The notes beneath the pieces are model-generated. The model was not told where the DNA came from, made no database searches, and saw only the letters and a list, made by a program, of their open reading frames with translations. Positions 60,435 through 64,000 of a DNA stretch of 64,000 bases are shown piece after piece. The stretch is from Bacillus sp. sid0103 (lineage in GTDB: Bacteria > Bacillota > Bacilli > Bacillales_B > DSM-18226): the NCBI RefSeq assembly GCF_019219025.1, contig NZ_JAHUWN010000001.1:367032-431031 (forward strand), read 5' to 3'. Numbering within the stretch: position 1 is the stretch's first letter; every line of letters begins with the position of its first letter. The position numbers were made by a program, and so were the translations under genes.

Positions 60435-60947
60435 ATGAAATTTGGAGTTGTTATTTTTCCATCAAAAAAACTTCAGGATTTAGCTAATTCCTATCGAAAA
60501 CGTTATGACCCGCATTACGCTTTAATTACGCCTCACCTTACATTGAAAAATTCCTTTGAGGCGTCCGAAGAAGAAGCGAAAGAATATGCTGATAAATTAC
60601 GAAGAGTTGCAGCTGATCATCATGCATTTACATTAAAAACTTCAAAAATCAGTTCCTTTCAGCCTGTAAATAATGTGATTTATTTTAAAGTGGACAAGAC
60701 AGACGAACTAACTGCTTTGCATAACGAAGTTAATCAAGAATTTACAGAGCAAAACTTAGACTATGCGTTTGTTCCACATATCACCATTGGGCAAAAACTA
60801 TCCAATGATGAGCACTCTGATGTATTTGGCTCATTACGTATGACCAAAATTGATCATGAAGAAACGATTGACCGCTTCCATCTTCTTTATCAATTAGAAA
60901 ATGGATCCTGGACCGTTTATGAAACATTTCGTCTTGGAAAGGAATAG
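60435..60947 (+). CDS. yjcG: 2H-family phosphoesterase (YjcG)
   Basis: 170 aa, ATG behind ACGGAGG. Two H-x-T motifs, HLTLKN (about residue 35) and HITIGQ (about 116), define the 2'-5' RNA ligase/2H phosphoesterase superfamily. Length matches B. subtilis YjcG (171). Physiological substrate unknown. Followed after 5 bp by the GNAT gene, so co-transcribed. Confidence 0.9.
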   Translation: MKFGVVIFPSKKLQDLANSYRKRYDPHYALITPHLTLKNSFEASEEEAKEYADKLRRVAADHHAFTLKTSKISSFQPVNNVIYFKVDKTDELTALHNEVNQEFTEQNLDYAFVPHITIGQKLSNDEHSDVFGSLRMTKIDHEETIDRFHLLYQLENGSWTVYETFRLGKE

Positions 60948-60952
60948 TTTAA

Positions 60953-61375
60953 GTGACCGTAAAGATTGTTGAAAACCAAAAAGAACTTGAAGATGCCTAT
61001 TCAGTAAGGAAAACCGTTTTCGTTGAAGAACAAGCAGTTCCACTTGAAGAGGAAATCGATGCTTACGAGGATGAAGCTAAACATTTTATCATGTATCACG
61101 ATGGTTCTCCAGTTGGTGCGGGCCGCTTTCGTCTCGTTGATGGCTATGGGAAGGTTGAACGAATTTGTGTCTTGAAAGAGGCAAGAAAAACTGGTGCAGG
61201 AAGAGCTATTATGGATTCGATTGAAAACTTTGCACGTGAAAATGATATTCATAAATTAAAGCTTAATGCCCAAACCCATGCGATTCCTTTTTATGCTGGA
61301 CTTGGATATGAGGTTGTTTCCGAGGAATTTATGGATGCAGGAATTCCTCATAAAACAATGGTAAAAAAAATATAA
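60953..61375 (+). CDS. yjcF: GNAT acetyltransferase (YjcF)
   Basis: 140 aa, the length of B. subtilis YjcF; GTG start 5 bp after yjcG with AAGGAA upstream. ElaA-like GNAT: SVRKTVFVEEQ, VCVLKEARKTGAGRAIMDSIE (acetyl-CoA loop), and C-terminal FYAGLGYEVVSEEFMDAGIPHKTMVK. Acceptor unknown. Ends at a strong terminator. Confidence 0.9.
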   Translation: MTVKIVENQKELEDAYSVRKTVFVEEQAVPLEEEIDAYEDEAKHFIMYHDGSPVGAGRFRLVDGYGKVERICVLKEARKTGAGRAIMDSIENFARENDIHKLKLNAQTHAIPFYAGLGYEVVSEEFMDAGIPHKTMVKKI

Positions 61376-61380
61376 CCTTA

Positions 61381-61408
61381 AAAAGCACTTGGCGCTCCAA
61401 GTGCTTTT
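61381..61408 (+). terminator. Terminator after yjcF
   Basis: AAAAGCACTTGG / CCAAGTGCTTTT 12-bp perfect stem with 4-nt loop and T-run. Confidence 0.92.
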
Positions 61409-61507
61409 TTGGTAATTCCATCAATGTTGATGAACCCCTTTCAGTTCCCCTTTGGTTTTGATATGATAGAACATGTCTTGATTTTTGGATATAGAGGATA
61501 AAAAATT

Positions 61508-63808
61508 ATGAAAACAGCAATTTATCAAAGTCAAACTATTGTTCTTGAGCAGTTAAGCAGGGACCAATATCAGAAAATATTTCTCGCTGGAAAAAATGAT
61601 CAATTGAATTGTCCTATCTGCAACGAAAACGTTCGTTTGTTTTTAGGTATTCACAAAGAACCTCATTTTTTCCATACACATTCACCTGAACTAGATTGTC
61701 CAGAGCCCTCTGTCATACTGGATAAAGCAGAATCAGAAACATCTTCTGAATTGAATGGATTTAGCATCCCAAAGGGTAGAACCATTACAAAAACCCCGCA
61801 ACATATTGATTACTTCAAAGCCGCCAAAACAATTGAATACACAGTTCCGTTTACTCCTGCAATGAATGAGAAACTGTTGGAACTTTCACCCTTTTTACAA
61901 AAACTTGCAGATAATGGAGTTGTACTTGATGATAGTCAGGCTGCCGCCGTCAAAGAGACAGAAGGCTCTCTATTAGTGCTAGCCGGTGCCGGGAGTGGGA
62001 AAACTCGGGTGTTAACAGCACGAACAGCGTATATGCTGGCAGACAAACTGATCGATCCGAGGACGATTATGCTCGTTACGTTCACATCAAAAGCAGCTGC
62101 TGAAATGAAGAACCGCCTCCTTACCTATCCGCACATACAGCGAGATCAAATTAATCAACTTGTTACTGGTACCTTTCACAGCATATTTTATCGCATTCTG
62201 ATGTTCCACGACTCACATAATTGGTCATCTAGCAAACTATTAAAAAAAGAATGGCAGAGAGACAAAATCCTGAAAGAAGCAGGGAAAGAACTTGACTTAT
62301 CAGAAAAAGAATTCGCTTATGATTTGGCTCTTCAACAAATCGGTCTATGGAAAAACTCTCTGCTCATGCCTGATGCGGTGAAGCCCACTTCAGAATGGGA
62401 AGAAAAAACAGTCTTTCTATATAAAAGATATGAAGATTACAAGAAAAACGAGGGTTTATTTGATTTTGATGATATGCTGATTGGCTGTTATCATCTGTTT
62501 TCCTCAACCCCTTCCTTACTGGAGCTGTATCAAAATCGGTTTCATTATTTTTTAATTGACGAGTTTCAGGATATTAATAAGGTCCAATATGAACTCATCA
62601 AACTATTATCCGCAAAACATAAAAATGTTTGTGCAGTTGGCGATGACGATCAAGCCATATATTCGTTTAGAGGCAGTGACCCTAGCTATTTGCTAGAGTT
62701 TGAAAAAGATTTTCCTTATGCAAAAATGGTTACACTTGATCAAAATTATCGATCCTCTCACGAAATTGTTTCGTCTGCTAACCAAATGATTGCTGCAAAT
62801 AAAATAAGACGGACGAAGAAAATGAAGGCACAGTTTTCTTCAGGAATACTGCCGCAGTTATTTTTTCCCTATGATGAAGAGGAAGAAGCAACGATGATTG
62901 TCACTGACATACAAGAGCGGATATCCCTTGGAGCAAACCCTTCCGACTTCGCCATTCTCTATCGGACCAATGCCGGCTCGCGTGCGGTGTTTGAAAGATT
63001 GGCTGGCTCCAACCTTCCTTTTAAGATTGATTTGGATGCAGAAGCCTTTTACGACCGTTATATCGTGAGAAGTGCTCTATCCTTTTTAAAAGTCAGCTTA
63101 AATGAAGATGACCCACAGGCAATGTCTGACATTTTGCCATTGTTATTTCTTAAGCAAGCCGTTCTAAAAGAATTAAAAGCTCAAAGCATCCTTAAGGATT
63201 GTAGTCTACTTGAGGCTCTTTCACATGTAACCACTGCGCATGCTTTTCAGGAAAAGAAATTAAAAAAAGCCGTCACCATAATTCGCGGCTTAAAGCATGT
63301 CTCACCATACACAGCACTTGAAAAAGTCGAAAAAGATATTGGCTTTCTTGATTTCCTAAAAAAACGCGGGAATGAGTCGAATAAGATTGAAAAAGGCTCT
63401 GACGATCTTAAAGACTTGAAAGTGGCTGCAAAAAGCTTCGACAAAATTGAATCGTTTCTAGCTCATTCCGAACATATGTCAGCTATGAACAAAGAAATTA
63501 AAAATTTAAGTAAACATTTTCATGAAGCCATTCATCTTAGTACCATTCATCGTTCGAAAGGACTTGAATACAAAATTGTTTATATTATCGGTGCCGTCGA
63601 TGGCAGTTTGCCGCACGATTTTGCTCTAGAAGCTTATCGAAATGGCGACTTTACTGCACTTGAAGAAGAAAGAAGATTATTTTACGTGTCGATGACTCGG
63701 GCCAAGGATCAGCTTTTTATCTCTGTTCCTGAAAATAGACGCGGAAAAAAAGCCCATCGCTCGAGGTTTATAGTGCCGTTAACTAAAAAGAAGAAGACCG
63801 ATTCCTAA
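61508..63808 (+). CDS. yjcD: UvrD/Rep-family DNA helicase (YjcD)
   Basis: 766 aa. Superfamily 1A helicase motifs: Q-motif region LDDSQAAAV, Walker A LAGAGSGKTR (about 160), Ia VTFTSKAAAEM, II LIDEFQDIN, III VGDDDQAIYSFRG, IV LDQNYRSS, V STIHRSKGLEYKIVYI, VI RRLFYVSMTRA. An extra N-terminal segment of about 130 residues precedes the helicase, with CPICNENVRLFLG, HFFHTH and a later Cys, resembling the zinc-binding front of CoiA-type proteins. B. subtilis YjcD (759 aa) has the same gene neighbours. Unwinds DNA 3' to 5'; the biological role is not well known. It ends 3 bp before an IS. Confidence 0.9.
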   Translation: MKTAIYQSQTIVLEQLSRDQYQKIFLAGKNDQLNCPICNENVRLFLGIHKEPHFFHTHSPELDCPEPSVILDKAESETSSELNGFSIPKGRTITKTPQHIDYFKAAKTIEYTVPFTPAMNEKLLELSPFLQKLADNGVVLDDSQAAAVKETEGSLLVLAGAGSGKTRVLTARTAYMLADKLIDPRTIMLVTFTSKAAAEMKNRLLTYPHIQRDQINQLVTGTFHSIFYRILMFHDSHNWSSSKLLKKEWQRDKILKEAGKELDLSEKEFAYDLALQQIGLWKNSLLMPDAVKPTSEWEEKTVFLYKRYEDYKKNEGLFDFDDMLIGCYHLFSSTPSLLELYQNRFHYFLIDEFQDINKVQYELIKLLSAKHKNVCAVGDDDQAIYSFRGSDPSYLLEFEKDFPYAKMVTLDQNYRSSHEIVSSANQMIAANKIRRTKKMKAQFSSGILPQLFFPYDEEEEATMIVTDIQERISLGANPSDFAILYRTNAGSRAVFERLAGSNLPFKIDLDAEAFYDRYIVRSALSFLKVSLNEDDPQAMSDILPLLFLKQAVLKELKAQSILKDCSLLEALSHVTTAHAFQEKKLKKAVTIIRGLKHVSPYTALEKVEKDIGFLDFLKKRGNESNKIEKGSDDLKDLKVAAKSFDKIESFLAHSEHMSAMNKEIKNLSKHFHEAIHLSTIHRSKGLEYKIVYIIGAVDGSLPHDFALEAYRNGDFTALEEERRLFYVSMTRAKDQLFISVPENRRGKKAHRSRFIVPLTKKKKTDS

Positions 63809-63811
63809 TAA

Positions 63812-64000
63812 TGAACTGTAACCCATAATATGGACAGTTTAATAAAGAGCCTATGCAACTAACAGGTGACCTCGGTATTGTACCGGGGTCATCCTATTTA
63901 ATCCCCACTGGTAACGATCATTATTGTACTCTTCGATATATGAATCCACTAACTGTTTTAGTTCACCTAAACTCTCACAATCTTTATAATCAACCTCATC
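63812..64000 (-). mobile_element. IS3-family (IS150-like) insertion sequence, partial
   Basis: The terminal repeat begins TGAACTGTAACCCATAATAT and the transposase C-terminus reads inward. Only 189 bp of the element are in the window. The end abuts the helicase stop codon with 3 bp between; the opposite end and target duplication lie outside. Confidence 0.85.
63851..64000 (-). CDS. IS3-family transposase OrfB, C-terminal end (partial)
   Basis: The last 49 codons: ...LVDSYIEEYNNDRYQWGLNRMTPVQYRGHLL, the conserved C-terminus of IS150-group DDE (rve) transposases. The DDE residues lie beyond the window edge. Ends at TAG 63851. No frameshift in the visible part. Confidence 0.88.
   Translation of the reverse strand, partial: DEVDYKDCESLGELKQLVDSYIEEYNNDRYQWGLNRMTPVQYRGHLLVA

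Overview
The window comes from an endospore-forming, low-G+C Firmicute of the family Bacillaceae. Evidence: operons with B. subtilis counterparts (ycnJ-ycnI, yknWXYZ, desKR, yjcH-yjcG-yjcF-yjcD, yokU-kamA), GerP-type spore proteins behind a sigma-K-like promoter, strong AAGGAGG ribosome sites with many TTG/GTG starts, and a class IV (PhaR-PhaC) polyhydroxyalkanoate locus. The Bacillaceae dispersed repeats GGTGTCAGGCACC and GGAGCGGA...AATCAAC fit this. The genus cannot be fixed from sequence alone; a Neobacillus/Mesobacillus/Priestia-like Bacillus is likely.

Layout. 0-2 kb: copper genes ycnJ and the start of ycnI. 2-5.8 kb: pabB-pabA-pabC plus a nucleotidyltransferase. 6-10 kb: an OmpR-type two-component system followed by two secreted PepSY proteins with acidic tails, one with five 51-bp repeats. 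10-15 kb: IDEAL-domain protein, ABC-2 exporter, hydrolase, Bcr/CflA drug exporter. 15-16.6 kb: DesK-DesR thermosensor pair without des. 17-25 kb: PHA locus (acyl-CoA ligase, SDR reductase, coiled-coil protein, phasin-like protein, PhaR, PhaC) flanked by paralogous hydrolases. 25-27 kb: decay zone with a fadD remnant, a truncated yitT and a GNAT gene with one in-frame stop. 27-37 kb: lone trpB, yknWXYZ, an AI-2E family transporter, LemA-TPM, ctaB, a hydroxyacid dehydrogenase. 37-40.5 kb: AlkA, then a spore cluster with three GerPF-like proteins, an Hsp20 protein and a GerPC-like protein.

40.7-54.7 kb: a lysine-catabolic region read on the minus strand. In transcription order it runs pdxS, DUF3870, CoA-transferase A and B, thiolase, two class III aminotransferases, aldehyde dehydrogenase, M81 protein, GNAT, lysine 2,3-aminomutase, YokU, then a LysP-like permease. 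The enzymes fit a full route from L-lysine through beta-lysine, 3-aminoadipate and 3-oxoadipate to succinyl-CoA and acetyl-CoA. A consensus sigma-54 (-24/-12) promoter lies directly upstream of pdxS.

55.05-59.0 kb: a 3.9-kb integrative element in a tRNA-Val(GAC) gene, bounded by a perfect 51-bp direct repeat. It carries a tyrosine integrase, putative arm-type repeats and tiny zinc-ribbon and membrane proteins. A third, degraded tRNA-Val-like 3' end with its own terminator lies at 40.7 kb, so the lysine region is also bracketed by tRNA-derived sequence. 59-64 kb: the yjcH-G-F-D block, ended by an IS3-family element (IS150-like) that runs off the window.
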